Part shown: piece by piece, positions 52,773-61,764 of the stretch
Layout: each line of letters starts with the position of its first letter
How positions within the stretch are numbered: the first letter of the stretch is position 1
Assembly: GCA_934490165.1 (NCBI GenBank)
Contig: CAKSTB010000002.1
Span: 186,001-250,000 of the forward strand
DNA: 64,000 nucleotides
DNA from: an uncultured Ruminiclostridium sp.
Lineage (GTDB): Bacteria; Bacillota; Clostridia; Oscillospirales; Ruminococcaceae
Direction: 5' to 3'
Notes under the pieces: generated by a model
Seen by the model: only the letters and a program-made list of their open reading frames with translations
The model's database searches: none
Told to the model about the DNA's origin: nothing
Position numbers and translations under genes: made by a program

Positions 52773-52870
52773 AACGTTATGTAGACCCTCTGGTCGATGA
52801 CGGTATACTCGCCTTAGCAGAACCGAAATCCAAACGGAGCCACACGCAGAAATATTTTACTGTGAAATAA
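52709..52870 (+). pseudogene. C-terminal fragment of a RecG-like/AlbA-type ATP-binding regulator
   Basis: About 53 residues (TPRSKKEIAEYLRMASVSY, then VDPLVDDGILALAEP and KYFTVK) match the terminal winged helix of large RecG-like ATP-binding regulators. It has no start codon or N-terminal domain of its own. It is joined to the small membrane frame at about 52705. Confidence 0.6.
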
Positions 52871-52884
52871 ATTGTATAAAACAC

Positions 52885-52920
52885 AAGCCTGCACGAACAA
52901 CAGTCATTCCGTGCAGGCTT
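52885..52920. terminator. Second copy of the AAGCCTGCAC terminator
   Basis: AAGCCTGCACG ... CGTGCAGGCTT with TAATATT after. The stem matches that of the aroB terminator while the loop differs. Confidence 0.7.
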
Positions 52921-52931
52921 TAATATTCGTT

Positions 52932-53414
52932 TCAATACGGCTTTTTAAGCAAGGTTTCTTTAAGCGAACAATACTTATCCGCCCAGCATACCAGCCACGC
53001 TTCCTTGCTTCTCGGAAGTCTGGTCAATGTCAGCGGCCACATATGATTTATTATTATCCCACGCTCTTTAACCGTCAGAGAAAACGTGTTCCTTGCATTA
53101 CGTTCGGCGGTCACGGGATGTGAAAATCCGTGCAGGCCGTCCCTTGTGAATGCGCCCTTGTGCCAGTCATAGAGGAAAAAATCGTGCAGAAGCGCCCCTT
53201 TTACAAGCGCCTCGATATTTATCTTCAGCTTAAGCCTCTTTGCATACATATAAGCATACAGGCACACCATAAGGCAATGCTCATATGTGGAAACATCGCC
53301 GTGCTGAACATACTGCTTCATCTGCTGTACCTTTTCGTTTGCAAGTATCTTTCTTGCTGTTTTTATAAATCTGCGGTCATCGTCTGTAAGCACAAACTTG
53401 TTCTTATCTGTCAT
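52932..53414 (-). CDS. HD-domain protein
   Basis: 160 residues with an HD phosphohydrolase core (TYEHCLMVCLYAYMYA; ALLHDFFLYD; GFSHPVTAERNA; IINHMWPL), giving the H...HD...D arrangement. The family cleaves phosphate esters or nucleotides, and the substrate here is unknown. Its start lies within the last codons of the upstream CmpB-type gene, among several ATGs (53414 chosen), so the two are coupled. Confidence 0.82.
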   Translation of the reverse strand: MTDKNKFVLTDDDRRFIKTARKILANEKVQQMKQYVQHGDVSTYEHCLMVCLYAYMYAKRLKLKINIEALVKGALLHDFFLYDWHKGAFTRDGLHGFSHPVTAERNARNTFSLTVKERGIIINHMWPLTLTRLPRSKEAWLVCWADKYCSLKETLLKKPY

Positions 53415-54078
53415 CATTCTCATCATCGCCGTTATACTCGGCAGAATCCTCTTCTTTTTTTTCACCGGTTCTTGCTTTGAAGCCCGGAATGCGTGACGCA
53501 ATCACATCAAGGCGCATAATATGAGTGCTTATGTTGCTTATGCTGAATGTGCTTCTCAGCTTATCAACATCAATCTGCTTTCTTGCCGTGCCGAGAAAAT
53601 CAATCGCCATAACCAGCGAAATGACCGTACCTGCAATACATATAAACCGATACGGCAGATTGTTCAACATATACAACGTAACGTCCGAAACAACATATGT
53701 CACGAACAATCCCATTACTCCCCAGAAAAGTGAGGACACCAGCGATATTCTGTTTTTATAGGTTATCCTGAACATACTGTAATCCCAGAACTGCTTGCCG
53801 AACATGGTTTCCATAAGCCAGCCCGTGAAGTATTCAAGCGCCGTGCAGGCAATGAGAGCCACAAAGAAAACCTGAAATCCGTTATCTCTGAACGGATGAC
53901 AGATAAACAAAAGAAGCAGTCCGCCCACTCCGTATATAGGGATATACGGACCTTTGAGGAAGCCCCTGTTTATAGGGCGCCTGTGATACAGCGACTCGAT
54001 AGTCGATTCCTGCACCCAGCCTGCCATACAATATATACAGAACGTAAATAGCCAATATTCAATTCCGAAATGTTCCAT
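53404..54078 (-). CDS. CmpB-type (PF06541) membrane protein
   Basis: 224 residues with about five helices and the family motif (YCMAGWVQESTIESLYHRRPINRGFLKGP). Often named putative ABC transporter type IV, although it has no ATPase partner. The C-terminus is acidic. It is co-transcribed with the HD gene. Confidence 0.82.
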   Translation of the reverse strand: MEHFGIEYWLFTFCIYCMAGWVQESTIESLYHRRPINRGFLKGPYIPIYGVGGLLLLFICHPFRDNGFQVFFVALIACTALEYFTGWLMETMFGKQFWDYSMFRITYKNRISLVSSLFWGVMGLFVTYVVSDVTLYMLNNLPYRFICIAGTVISLVMAIDFLGTARKQIDVDKLRSTFSISNISTHIMRLDVIASRIPGFKARTGEKKEEDSAEYNGDDENDDR

Positions 54079-54178
54079 ATTATTCTCCGATTTATAATCA
54101 ATATTATGATGCTGTTCTGTTTAAAATTCTGTCTTTGGATATTGCATTTTCCGCCACAATATCCTATACTCCGATTTT

Positions 54179-54207
54179 ATTATATAATATCTGTTAATTA
54201 AAGTCAA
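54179..54207 (-). promoter_or_regulatory. Promoter of the CmpB-type/HD operon
   Basis: Minus strand: TTGACT (54207-54202), 17-bp spacer, TATAAT (54184-54179). The rest of 54079-54368 holds only the khpA terminator. Confidence 0.75.
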
Positions 54208-54317
54208 TTAAATAACTCGCCGTTTGCCGATATGAAATGATTTTTTGTGAAAACTGTCGAATGCGGATAACCATCAGGAACAAAAATCAGTAAAGTTAAC
54301 ATTCGGTTAATAAACGA

Positions 54318-54352
54318 AAACCCCGGCCTTTCTTAAAGTCGGGGTTTTACGT
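54318..54352 (-). terminator. Terminator of the ylxM-ffh-rpsP-khpA operon
   Basis: AAAACCCCG ... CGGGGTTTT hairpin, directly beyond the khpA stop. Confidence 0.8.
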
Positions 54353-54368
54353 TCAATTCAGAAGTGCG

Positions 54369-54602
54369 TCAGTCGATCTCAACCATAACCTTCTGATTGT
54401 ATCTTACTGCGCCTGCGCGCATAATGGTGCGGATAGCCTTGGCTATTCTGCCCTGCTTGCCTATTACACGTCCCATATCATCGGGAGCAACGTGCAGATG
54501 ATAAACAACAGTTCCGTCCTCTTTAGGCTCGTCAACTGTTACCCGGATGGCGGACTTGTCATCTACAAGGTCTTCCACCATAGCGATAAGCAATTTTTCC
54601 AT
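54369..54602 (-). CDS. khpA: KH-domain RNA-binding protein KhpA
   Basis: 77 residues, a single type II KH domain with the GxxG loop in DDMGRVIGKQGRIAKAIRTIM. KhpA (YlqC) pairs with KhpB in Firmicutes and binds many transcripts. It lies after rpsP, the usual place. Confidence 0.92.
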   Translation of the reverse strand: MEKLLIAMVEDLVDDKSAIRVTVDEPKEDGTVVYHLHVAPDDMGRVIGKQGRIAKAIRTIMRAGAVRYNQKVMVEID

Positions 54603-54627
54603 TTTATTTTCCTTTCAGAAACAGCGA

Positions 54628-54867
54628 TTACTTTTCAGCTGCGATCTTGAGAAGCTTCTTAACTGTGTCTGTGGGCTGAGCGCCGTTAGCAAGCCACTTG
54701 TCAGCCTTTTCCTTGTCGATAGATACAACAGAGGGCTCCTTTGTAGGATCGTAATAACCGATCTCTTCAATGAAACGGCCATCTCTGGGGTAACGTGAAT
54801 CTGCAACTACAACTCTGTAGAAAGGAGCCTTCTTAGCGCCCATACGTCTTAATCTGATCTTTACCAT
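54628..54867 (-). CDS. rpsP: 30S ribosomal protein S16
   Basis: 79 residues (VKIRLRRMGAKKAPFYRVVVADSR ... PRDGRFIEEIGYYDP). Start at 54867 with GAGGTG upstream, in place of the ATG at 54876. Confidence 0.96.
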   Translation of the reverse strand: MVKIRLRRMGAKKAPFYRVVVADSRYPRDGRFIEEIGYYDPTKEPSVVSIDKEKADKWLANGAQPTDTVKKLLKIAAEK

Positions 54868-54959
54868 TTTGTTCACCTCATAAAAAATTTAAAGTTTTAG
54901 TTTTTATAATCAAAGTGTATTGTCAAACACCATGAATTACCTGTATTTACATAGCAAGC

Positions 54960-56327
54960 TTACATCGGGAAGCCGCCCATGCCGTTCATTCCTCCCATGC
55001 CACCCATGGGGAATTTCGGGAATTTACGCTTTTTACCGCCCTTAAGTCCCATCTGCTTCATCATCTTCTGCATACCTTCAAACTGTTTGAGAAGCTGATT
55101 TACATCTTCGACCTTTGTACCGCTACCTGCCGCAATTCTGCGCTTACGCTTGGCATCGATAATTGAGGGCTTTTCGCGCTCTTTTTTTGTCATTGAAGAA
55201 ATTATAGCCTTAGTACGGTACATTCTGCGCTCGTCTATATCCTCTTCCTTGACCTTGCCCGCTACACCGGGGATCATCTTTATAAGAGATGAGATGCTTC
55301 CCATCTTCTCAATCTGTTCAAACTGTGCGTACAGGTCGTTCATATCGAACTTGTTTTCCTGCAAACGCTTTGCGAGCTTTTTCTGCTCCTTCTCATCAAC
55401 ATTTATCTTAGCCTTTTCGATGAGTGAAAGCACATCGCCCATGCCGAGTATTCTGTCAGCCATACGGTTGGGGTGGAACTGCTCAAGATCGTCTGTCTTC
55501 TCACCGACACCTGCAAACTTGATCGGCTTGCCTGTAACAGAAAGGACTGACAGAGCCGCACCGCCTCGTGTATCGCCGTCCAGCTTTGTAAGGATAACGC
55601 CCGTAATGTCAAGCATATCGTTGAACGATTTTGCAACGTTTACAGCGTCCTGACCGGTCATAGAGTCAACAACAAGCAATATCTCATTCGGCTGAACCTC
55701 AGCCTTTATGTCTTTCAGCTCGTTCATCAGGTCCTCATCTATATGCAGACGACCTGCCGTATCAAGAATTACAACATCAAAGCCGTTGTCCTTCGCATAC
55801 TTTATCGACTCTTTTGCTATCTTCACGGGATTTGTCTGTCCCATCTCAAACACATGAGCGTCAACCGAAGCGCCGACTACCTTCAACTGATCGATAGCGG
55901 CAGGACGGTAAATATCGCAGGCTACTAAAAGCGGTCTTCTGTTCTGCTTTTTAAGATACTTTGCAAGCTTTGCGGTATGCGTTGTTTTACCTGCACCTTG
56001 CAGACCGCACATCATAATAACGCACGGAGGCTTAGAGGGGAAATCGATCCTTGCCGTATCCGTACCCATAAGCTTTATCAGCTCATCATGTACTATATCT
56101 ATAACCTGCTGTGCGGGAGTAAGGCTGTTCATGACCTCACTGCCGACTGCACGCTCGCTTACTTTTCCTACGAAGTCCTTTACGACCGGGAAGCTGACAT
56201 CCGCTTCAAGCAGTGCCATCTTGACCTCTCGCATAGCTTCCTTTACATCTTTTTCATTCAGCTTACCGTGATTTTTCAGCTTGCCGAATACTTTTCCGAG
56301 CTTGTCCGAAAGTCCTTCAAATGCCAT
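54960..56327 (-). CDS. ffh: Signal recognition particle GTPase Ffh
   Basis: 455 residues: N domain, G domain with GLQGAGKTTHTAKLAKYL and DTAGRL, and a C-terminal M domain with a Met/Gly-rich end. Brings ribosomes making membrane proteins to FtsY. Operon with ylxM, rpsP and khpA. Confidence 0.97.
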   Translation of the reverse strand: MAFEGLSDKLGKVFGKLKNHGKLNEKDVKEAMREVKMALLEADVSFPVVKDFVGKVSERAVGSEVMNSLTPAQQVIDIVHDELIKLMGTDTARIDFPSKPPCVIMMCGLQGAGKTTHTAKLAKYLKKQNRRPLLVACDIYRPAAIDQLKVVGASVDAHVFEMGQTNPVKIAKESIKYAKDNGFDVVILDTAGRLHIDEDLMNELKDIKAEVQPNEILLVVDSMTGQDAVNVAKSFNDMLDITGVILTKLDGDTRGGAALSVLSVTGKPIKFAGVGEKTDDLEQFHPNRMADRILGMGDVLSLIEKAKINVDEKEQKKLAKRLQENKFDMNDLYAQFEQIEKMGSISSLIKMIPGVAGKVKEEDIDERRMYRTKAIISSMTKKEREKPSIIDAKRKRRIAAGSGTKVEDVNQLLKQFEGMQKMMKQMGLKGGKKRKFPKFPMGGMGGMNGMGGFPM

Positions 56328-56349
56328 CAGCCAACCTCCTTATCACAAA

Positions 56350-56688
56350 TTATAATGTATTCTTTATGTTCTCAATAAGAGCTTTCATTTTATCTTTTTC
56401 TGCGGCACTGCCGACACTCTTATCGGTAAGTGCTGTCAGTTCATCGCATAAATCGCAGACCCTGCGGTATTTTTCCGCAAAGCCGAGGGTTTCTTCAAGC
56501 TGTGTAAGATACTCCTCAGAGGTTCGGATGCACTTGTGAACACCCTGTCTTGTGATACCCATATTCTCGGCAATCTCCGAAAGCGATAGATCCTCGTCAT
56601 AATAAAGGCTGAGCGTATCATATTGCTTCTCGGTAAGCATACTGCCATAGGTATCGAGCAGTATCGCATTTTCGATATTCTTTGACAT
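56350..56688 (-). CDS. ylxM: YlxM-family SRP-associated protein
   Basis: 112 residues with a sigma-factor-like HTH (YYDEDLSLSEIAENMGITRQGVHKCI). YlxM lies before ffh in Firmicutes and is thought to tune SRP GTPase activity. Start at 56688, with AAAGGAG upstream. Confidence 0.9.
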   Translation of the reverse strand: MSKNIENAILLDTYGSMLTEKQYDTLSLYYDEDLSLSEIAENMGITRQGVHKCIRTSEEYLTQLEETLGFAEKYRRVCDLCDELTALTDKSVGSAAEKDKMKALIENIKNTL

Positions 56689-56839
56689 TTTGCCGCTCCT
56701 TTGTCTGTCCGTATTCCCGGTAACAGTCATACGAACTTAAGCGATTTACCGCCGGCTTACAAGCCGTAAATCTCACAAACCTTTTTGTTGTGCCGTTTTA
56801 AGCGGTGTAATGCTGTTTTGGTTTACACCCACCTGATAT

Positions 56840-56868
56840 ATTATACACAAAGACCGCCGCTTTGTCAA
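56840..56868 (-). promoter_or_regulatory. ylxM-ffh operon promoter
   Basis: Minus strand: TTGACA (56868-56863), 17-bp spacer, TATAAT (56845-56840). Confidence 0.8.
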
Positions 56869-56954
56869 GTAAAATATGAAAATTTCTCATAAATACTTGA
56901 CTGCAAACCGATTTAACGGTATTATATACTCATAACCGACAAGGAGAGATCACT

Positions 56955-57749
56955 ATGATAATAACAACTCTGACCTGTATGTGCGTTGACATATTCGATA
57001 ATACGATAATGCCCGGAGGCGAATCGCTCAATTTCGCCGCAACAATATCACGGCTTACAGATGCACAGGTCTATATAATCGGCGCTGTCGGAAATGACAT
57101 TTACGGTAAAACCGTGCTTGACAGCATAAAAAACTTTAATATCGACAAAACCCATATCAGAACCGAAAACGGAAACACCGCCTCAAACCGCACCTATCTT
57201 ACCCCTGACGGCGACCGTTATTATAAAGACGATTCGTGGAACGGCGGAGTTTTCTCGGAGTTTACCCTGTCTGCGTCTGACAGGGAATTATTGCATTCTT
57301 CGGATATGGTACATACCACCTTTTCCGGACCGAATTTCAGCGATGTTATAACCTGTTGCCGTGAAAAGCGTTTCCCGCTTTCTGTTGACTTTGATATTTG
57401 CAGAGATTTTGATACGATAGAGAAATACCTTGACTGCATATCCCTTTTGTTTATAAGCGGTGATGAACCTACGCTTGAAAAAGCGAAACGGCTCTCGGCA
57501 AAATATCCCGACACTATATTCATTGTAACGCTCGGCAAAAACGGAAGCACCGCCTTTTCAAAAGGCACGGCTTATCATTGTGCCGCCGCCGAGGTATCCG
57601 AAGTGACAGATACCACCGGTTGCGGCGACAGCTATCAGGCAGGCTTTATAGCAAGCTATCTTGCTGACAAAAACATAGAAACGGCTATGAGCAAAGGCTC
57701 GCAGACAGCCGCAGAAACGCTTTCGTTCATCGGCGGATTCAGATATTGA
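56955..57749 (+). CDS. PfkB-family sugar kinase
   Basis: 264 residues with the ribokinase fold: N-terminal GGESLNFAATISRL, then VTLGKNGS and the catalytic DTTGCGDSYQAGF. The short length and sequence style resemble fructoselysine 6-kinase (FrlD) more than ribokinase, but no frl genes are near. A -35 TTGACT with a -10 TATTAT lies upstream near 56898-56926. Confidence 0.85.
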   Translation: MIITTLTCMCVDIFDNTIMPGGESLNFAATISRLTDAQVYIIGAVGNDIYGKTVLDSIKNFNIDKTHIRTENGNTASNRTYLTPDGDRYYKDDSWNGGVFSEFTLSASDRELLHSSDMVHTTFSGPNFSDVITCCREKRFPLSVDFDICRDFDTIEKYLDCISLLFISGDEPTLEKAKRLSAKYPDTIFIVTLGKNGSTAFSKGTAYHCAAAEVSEVTDTTGCGDSYQAGFIASYLADKNIETAMSKGSQTAAETLSFIGGFRY

Positions 57750-57750
57750 A

Positions 57751-57783
57751 ATACGGCGGAAAAGCTTTTGCTTTTCCGCCGTC
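57751..57783. terminator. Bidirectional terminator
   Basis: ACGGCGGAAAAGC-TTTT-GCTTTTCCGCCGT between convergent genes. Confidence 0.85.
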
Positions 57784-57789
57784 ATTATT

Positions 57790-59865
57790 TTATATACTTA
57801 CCTCGACCGATACGCACTTGCCGCCATACAGCTTTTCGCTGAGCTGAGTAGGCTGTGTGAAGCCTGCGTAAAGCGTATATCTGCCGCTTCTCACCGCTCT
57901 TACGCCGTTATCGTCAACCGTTTCAAACGCACTTTCCGGAATATTGACGTTTATCGTCCTGCTTTCCCCGTCAAACAGCGAAACACGCTCAAATGCACAA
58001 AGACTGTGATTTTTTACCCCGTTTTCGCTCTTTATATAGACCTGTAGAACGTCCTCCGCACTTCTGCTTCCCGTATTGGTAACATTAACGGTCAGCGTAT
58101 TGTCCTTGTACGAAATATCCCCGCATTCAAAGCGCGTATAGGTAAGTCCGTAGCCGAACGGATAAAGCACATTGCTTTCGCCCTCGCAATAGCGGTAGGT
58201 TCTGTTCTTCATCGAATAATCGGTAAACTCGGGCAGCATATCCGCCGATTTATAGAAAGTAACAGGGAGCTTGCCTGACGGCGATACCTCGCCGAAAAGT
58301 ATCCCGGCAAGCGCCTTTCCGCCGTACTGACCCGGATACCATGCGTTAATAAGAGCGTTTCCCTCGCACTCGGGATTTACACTGCTTCCCGCCGCAAGCA
58401 CTATTATAATGGGCTTTCCTGTATTTTTAAGCTTTTGCAGCAGCACACGCTGTACCTCGGGCAATCTTAAATCAGGCTTGTCGCCTGAGGCAAACTCGTT
58501 TCCCGTGTCGCCCTCCTCGCCCTCAAGAGTAGCGTCAAGTCCTACACATACAACTGTAACATCTGCCGCTTCGCAAGCCGCAACCGCCTCGGCGTATCTG
58601 TCGCCGGGGAGTGCAAGCCCCTGCGTTCTGTCACGGAAAAGCTGACAGCCCTCCGCATAATATACCCTGCCGTCAAACGCGTCCTGTATTCCCTCAAGGA
58701 ACGTAATGCTTCTGTCGGGCGTACCGTTATAGTTTCCGAGCAACGCCGCACGGCTGTCTGCATTAGGTCCGATCACCGCTATTGAGCTTATCTTGTCACG
58801 GTCAAGCGGCAGTATACCGTCATTATGCAAAAGCACCATTGATTTCTCCGCCGCTTCAAGCGATAACGCTTTATTGCCGTCACAGGCGATAATATCAAAC
58901 GGCAGCTCGTCAAATTCGTTGTCGTCAAGCTGTCCGAGCCTTATTCTTGTGCGCAGAGCATGAATGCAGGCAGTCCTTATATCTTCCTTTGTTATAAGAC
59001 CCTCTTCAAGCGCCGCCAGAATATGCAGATATGTATTTCCGCAATTGACATCACAGCCGGCTTTAAGCGCCATAGCCGCCGACTGCGGCGCAGTATCGGT
59101 AATTTTATGTGTTGTATGAAAGTCCCTTATCGCCCAGCAATCCGACACGAAATAACCGTCAAAGCCCCACTCACGAAGCTTTTCCATAAGCTTTTCAGAC
59201 GCGCACGCAGGCTCGCCGTTCACCCTGTTATAAGCACCCATTACGCCCTCGACCTTTGCCTCTTTGACAAGCGCTTTAAATGCCGGAAGATAGGTTTCTT
59301 CCATGTCCTTTTCACTTGCCTTGGCATCAAACTCGTGGCGCAGTGACTCCGGACCGCTGTGTACTGCAAAATGCTTTGCACACGCGGCGGCGCGCAGGTA
59401 TTTTTCATCGCCCTGTATGCCTTTTACAAAATTAACGCCTAAGCACGATGTAAGATACGGGTCTTCGCCGTAGGTTTCGTGTCCTCTGCCCCAACGCGGG
59501 TCACGGAATATATTTATGTTCGGTGCCCACAAGGTCAGACCTTTGTATATGTCGGTATCACCGTGCTTTTTCGCACTGTTGTACATTGCCCTCGCTTCTG
59601 TGGAAATCACCTCACCGACACGATACATCATATCCTTGTCAAATGCCGCCGCAAGTGCGATAGCCTGCGGAAAAACCGTAGCCGTGCCTGCTCTCGCCAC
59701 TCCGTGCAGACCCTCATTCCACCAGTTATAAGACGGAAGTCCTGCCTTTTCTATGGCAGGTGCGTCATATTTCAGCTGCTGTGCCTGTTCTTCCGTTGTA
59801 AGCGTATCAGTAAGTGCTACTGCTCTTTCATAAGCCGAAAGATTTTTGTCTTTATATTTTTCCAT
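57790..59865 (-). CDS. Glycoside hydrolase family 3 enzyme
   Basis: 691 residues: GH3 TIM barrel (about 30-300), alpha/beta sandwich (about 330-530) and C-terminal fibronectin-III-like domain (about 590-690). The nucleophile Asp lies in DGYFVSDCWAI. The VMGAYNRVNGEPACAS signature is typical of GH3 beta-xylosidase/arabinosidase types, though beta-glucosidase is possible. There is no signal peptide, so it acts on imported oligosaccharides. AAGGAG precedes the ATG. Confidence 0.92.
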   Translation of the reverse strand: MEKYKDKNLSAYERAVALTDTLTTEEQAQQLKYDAPAIEKAGLPSYNWWNEGLHGVARAGTATVFPQAIALAAAFDKDMMYRVGEVISTEARAMYNSAKKHGDTDIYKGLTLWAPNINIFRDPRWGRGHETYGEDPYLTSCLGVNFVKGIQGDEKYLRAAACAKHFAVHSGPESLRHEFDAKASEKDMEETYLPAFKALVKEAKVEGVMGAYNRVNGEPACASEKLMEKLREWGFDGYFVSDCWAIRDFHTTHKITDTAPQSAAMALKAGCDVNCGNTYLHILAALEEGLITKEDIRTACIHALRTRIRLGQLDDNEFDELPFDIIACDGNKALSLEAAEKSMVLLHNDGILPLDRDKISSIAVIGPNADSRAALLGNYNGTPDRSITFLEGIQDAFDGRVYYAEGCQLFRDRTQGLALPGDRYAEAVAACEAADVTVVCVGLDATLEGEEGDTGNEFASGDKPDLRLPEVQRVLLQKLKNTGKPIIIVLAAGSSVNPECEGNALINAWYPGQYGGKALAGILFGEVSPSGKLPVTFYKSADMLPEFTDYSMKNRTYRYCEGESNVLYPFGYGLTYTRFECGDISYKDNTLTVNVTNTGSRSAEDVLQVYIKSENGVKNHSLCAFERVSLFDGESRTINVNIPESAFETVDDNGVRAVRSGRYTLYAGFTQPTQLSEKLYGGKCVSVEVSI

Positions 59866-59999
59866 ATTGTTCTCCTTAAAAAGCCGATGCTTTCGCCCTT
59901 TTTTCTGATTGTAACATAATCACGTCCCGATTTCAAGACAAAAATAAACGGGACTGTGCCACAATTCCTCAGCTTATCAAATTCTATCAAGCTTAAATT

Positions 60000-60690
60000 C
60001 AATATATTGTAAAAATGTCAAAACAATAAATATATCGCCAACACCGCTGAAAACAGCATCCGTGCCAATAAGTTGTTAATAATTTCGTGAGTAAATCCGT
60101 GCAACTGCACTGTCACCGAAATTTCCAAAAAACGCACTATCCAAAGATATCTGTACAGTCCCCCCGGGTCAAACAGAGCGTCAGCGTCCCGCTTATAACG
60201 GGATTTGAAACGCAATCGTTTGTGTGTCTTATAGCCAACACCCCATTATGGCAGAAGAGGAGAGAGGTCAGGAAAGAGGGAGCTTGAGGGAGAAAACCTA
60301 AGGGGAGAGGGGAAAGCGCCTTTGGAGCGCCTTCCTCTCTCCCCTTGGGTTGTCTCCCTCACACATAGCAGCAACATCATCAAATAGAATAGCGAACCCG
60401 AGAAGTGCTGTCCCGCGAAAAGCACTATCGGTAGCCTGCTACCATAGTAAAAAACACCAACCATTTTCGCTAAGCCAAAAAACATAAACACATCGCATAG
60501 AATAGCGAACCCGAGAAGTGCTACCCGATGAATAGAACTATCGGTAGCCTTCTATCATTGTTAATTACTAAAACGTTATAACAGAAGTGCACTAAAAACA
60601 GAATTTTTCAACATATCAAAAAAGTGAGCCTAGCGCACTATCTTTGCGCTTCGACTCACTCTTTTCTTTTCCGGGTTGCATCACAACCCC
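60000..60690 (-). repeat. Dispersed structured repeat, copy C
   Basis: About 690 bp, reading on the minus strand. Helix I is at 60673-60689 (GGGTTG/CAACCC), helix II at 60619-60664, and the long arm at 60286-60360 is nearly the same as in copy A. It carries an extra partial copy: the block GAATAGCGAACCCGAGAAG occurs at about 60387 and again 113 bp on at about 60500. The terminal hairpin seen in A and B is absent. It begins about 20 bp after the stop of the small secreted protein gene and ends about 135 bp before the GH3 start. It accounts for most of 59866-60711. Confidence 0.85.
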
Positions 60691-60711
60691 GTGAACATTC
60701 AAAAAATATAT

Positions 60712-60987
60712 TTATTTGTCGTTATCCTTCGACTTTCTGTTACTTATAACAGAGCCTGTCACTATTCCGCCGACAAGGACTACCGCACCCACAGTGCTGA
60801 GCACTATCCAACCGGGGAACGCATTGCTTTCCGCTGTCTGCTCTGCAATAAGTCCGTTCTTAGTCATTTCCGCTCTTGCATTACTGCCGTTGTCCGCAGG
60901 GGATTGCGCATAGGCATAAACGCTGACTGTTAGTAAAGTAGTTGCGAGAGCAACTATTGAAGTGATCGTTTTTAATAGCTTTGTCAT
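60712..60987 (-). CDS. Small secreted or membrane-anchored protein
   Basis: 91 residues: signal peptide (LLKTITSIVALATTLLTVSVYAYAQS), a short polar middle, one C-terminal transmembrane helix (GWIVLSTVGAVVLVGGIVTGSVIS) and the basic tail NRKSKDNDK. I recognise no family. Start at 60987 with GAGAGGA upstream. Its promoter is a near duplicate of that of the gene at 61765-62172. Confidence 0.65.
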   Translation of the reverse strand: MTKLLKTITSIVALATTLLTVSVYAYAQSPADNGSNARAEMTKNGLIAEQTAESNAFPGWIVLSTVGAVVLVGGIVTGSVISNRKSKDNDK

Positions 60988-61057
60988 AATTTTCAGTCCT
61001 CTCATAGTTTTATGCTTTATTGTTATATAGTAAGGTGTATTTTTCTTTCCTGATTTT

Positions 61058-61128
61058 AGTATATCACATAAAAACTGCAAGTCAATATTTATGACAAAAC
61101 TGTAACTATTTTGTTACCGGTTTGTAAC
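61058..61128 (-). promoter_or_regulatory. Promoter with three GTTAC half-sites at 11-bp spacing (copy 1)
   Basis: Minus strand: half-sites GTTAC, GTAAC, GTTAC at 61128-61124, 61117-61113 and 61106-61102, then -35 TTGACT (61085-61080), 16-bp spacer and -10 TATACT (61063-61058). Direct half-sites one helical turn apart upstream of -35 suit an OmpR-type response regulator acting as activator. Confidence 0.7.
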
Positions 61129-61202
61129 CTTTTTCGGTCGTTCGTCAGGCGGTTCAACTGCCGAACATTTACCTGTAGACAAATGAGGGCTTTCATTATA
61201 CA

Positions 61203-61242
61203 GAAAAGCGGCTGACAGCCCTAAAAGGCATCAGCCGCATAA
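61203..61242 (-). terminator. Terminator after the membrane protein at 61272
   Basis: GCGGCTGA ... TCAGCCGC hairpin beyond the stop at 61272; the T-run is weak. Confidence 0.5.
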
Positions 61243-61271
61243 TGAACATAATTGTATAACCCATATATACA

Positions 61272-61736
61272 TTATTGATCAAACAATATAGTTAAATCAT
61301 GTCCGAAGCATATCATACACACTGCTATGTACAAAATCGGATTTGAAATAATGACAATCAACCGTTCTAAACCCGTTCTGCATTTTCGTATGAAATAAAT
61401 TGTTGATAAAATAACGAACAAGAAAATAGCACACCATGCATAAATGACAGAATCCAACAGTTCGTTCAGAAGACAAGCAATAAAGATAAAAATTAAAGAA
61501 ATCACCGGCACGATAGCCCTGTCTTTAAGATAAAAGCTTGTATCGGTTTTGGTGATCAGCGTAATTACTATCGGAAGAAATCCGCCAAGTAAAGCGCTGA
61601 ACAAACAGCCGAGCCTTAAAGCGTTTAATTCTTTGCCAATAGAAAAAATGACAAAAGAAATTACAAATATCAGACATATTGATATTGGAAAAATCAACGA
61701 ACCGATAAGCTTTCTGCTTGTAAAATTATGCTTCAT
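61272..61736 (-). CDS. Hypothetical membrane protein, 154 residues
   Basis: Four to five hydrophobic helices, no recognised motif. GGAGG lies four bases before the ATG. It follows the next upstream membrane protein gene by 28 bp, so they probably form a pair. Confidence 0.6.
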   Translation of the reverse strand: MKHNFTSRKLIGSLIFPISICLIFVISFVIFSIGKELNALRLGCLFSALLGGFLPIVITLITKTDTSFYLKDRAIVPVISLIFIFIACLLNELLDSVIYAWCAIFLFVILSTIYFIRKCRTGLERLIVIISNPILYIAVCMICFGHDLTILFDQ

Positions 61737-61764
61737 GAAACCTCCGATACCAAAACGCTACAGT

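Noticed and set aside
54547..54798. Plus-strand frames opposite khpA and rpsP
   Set aside because: They are shadows of two well-supported conserved genes.
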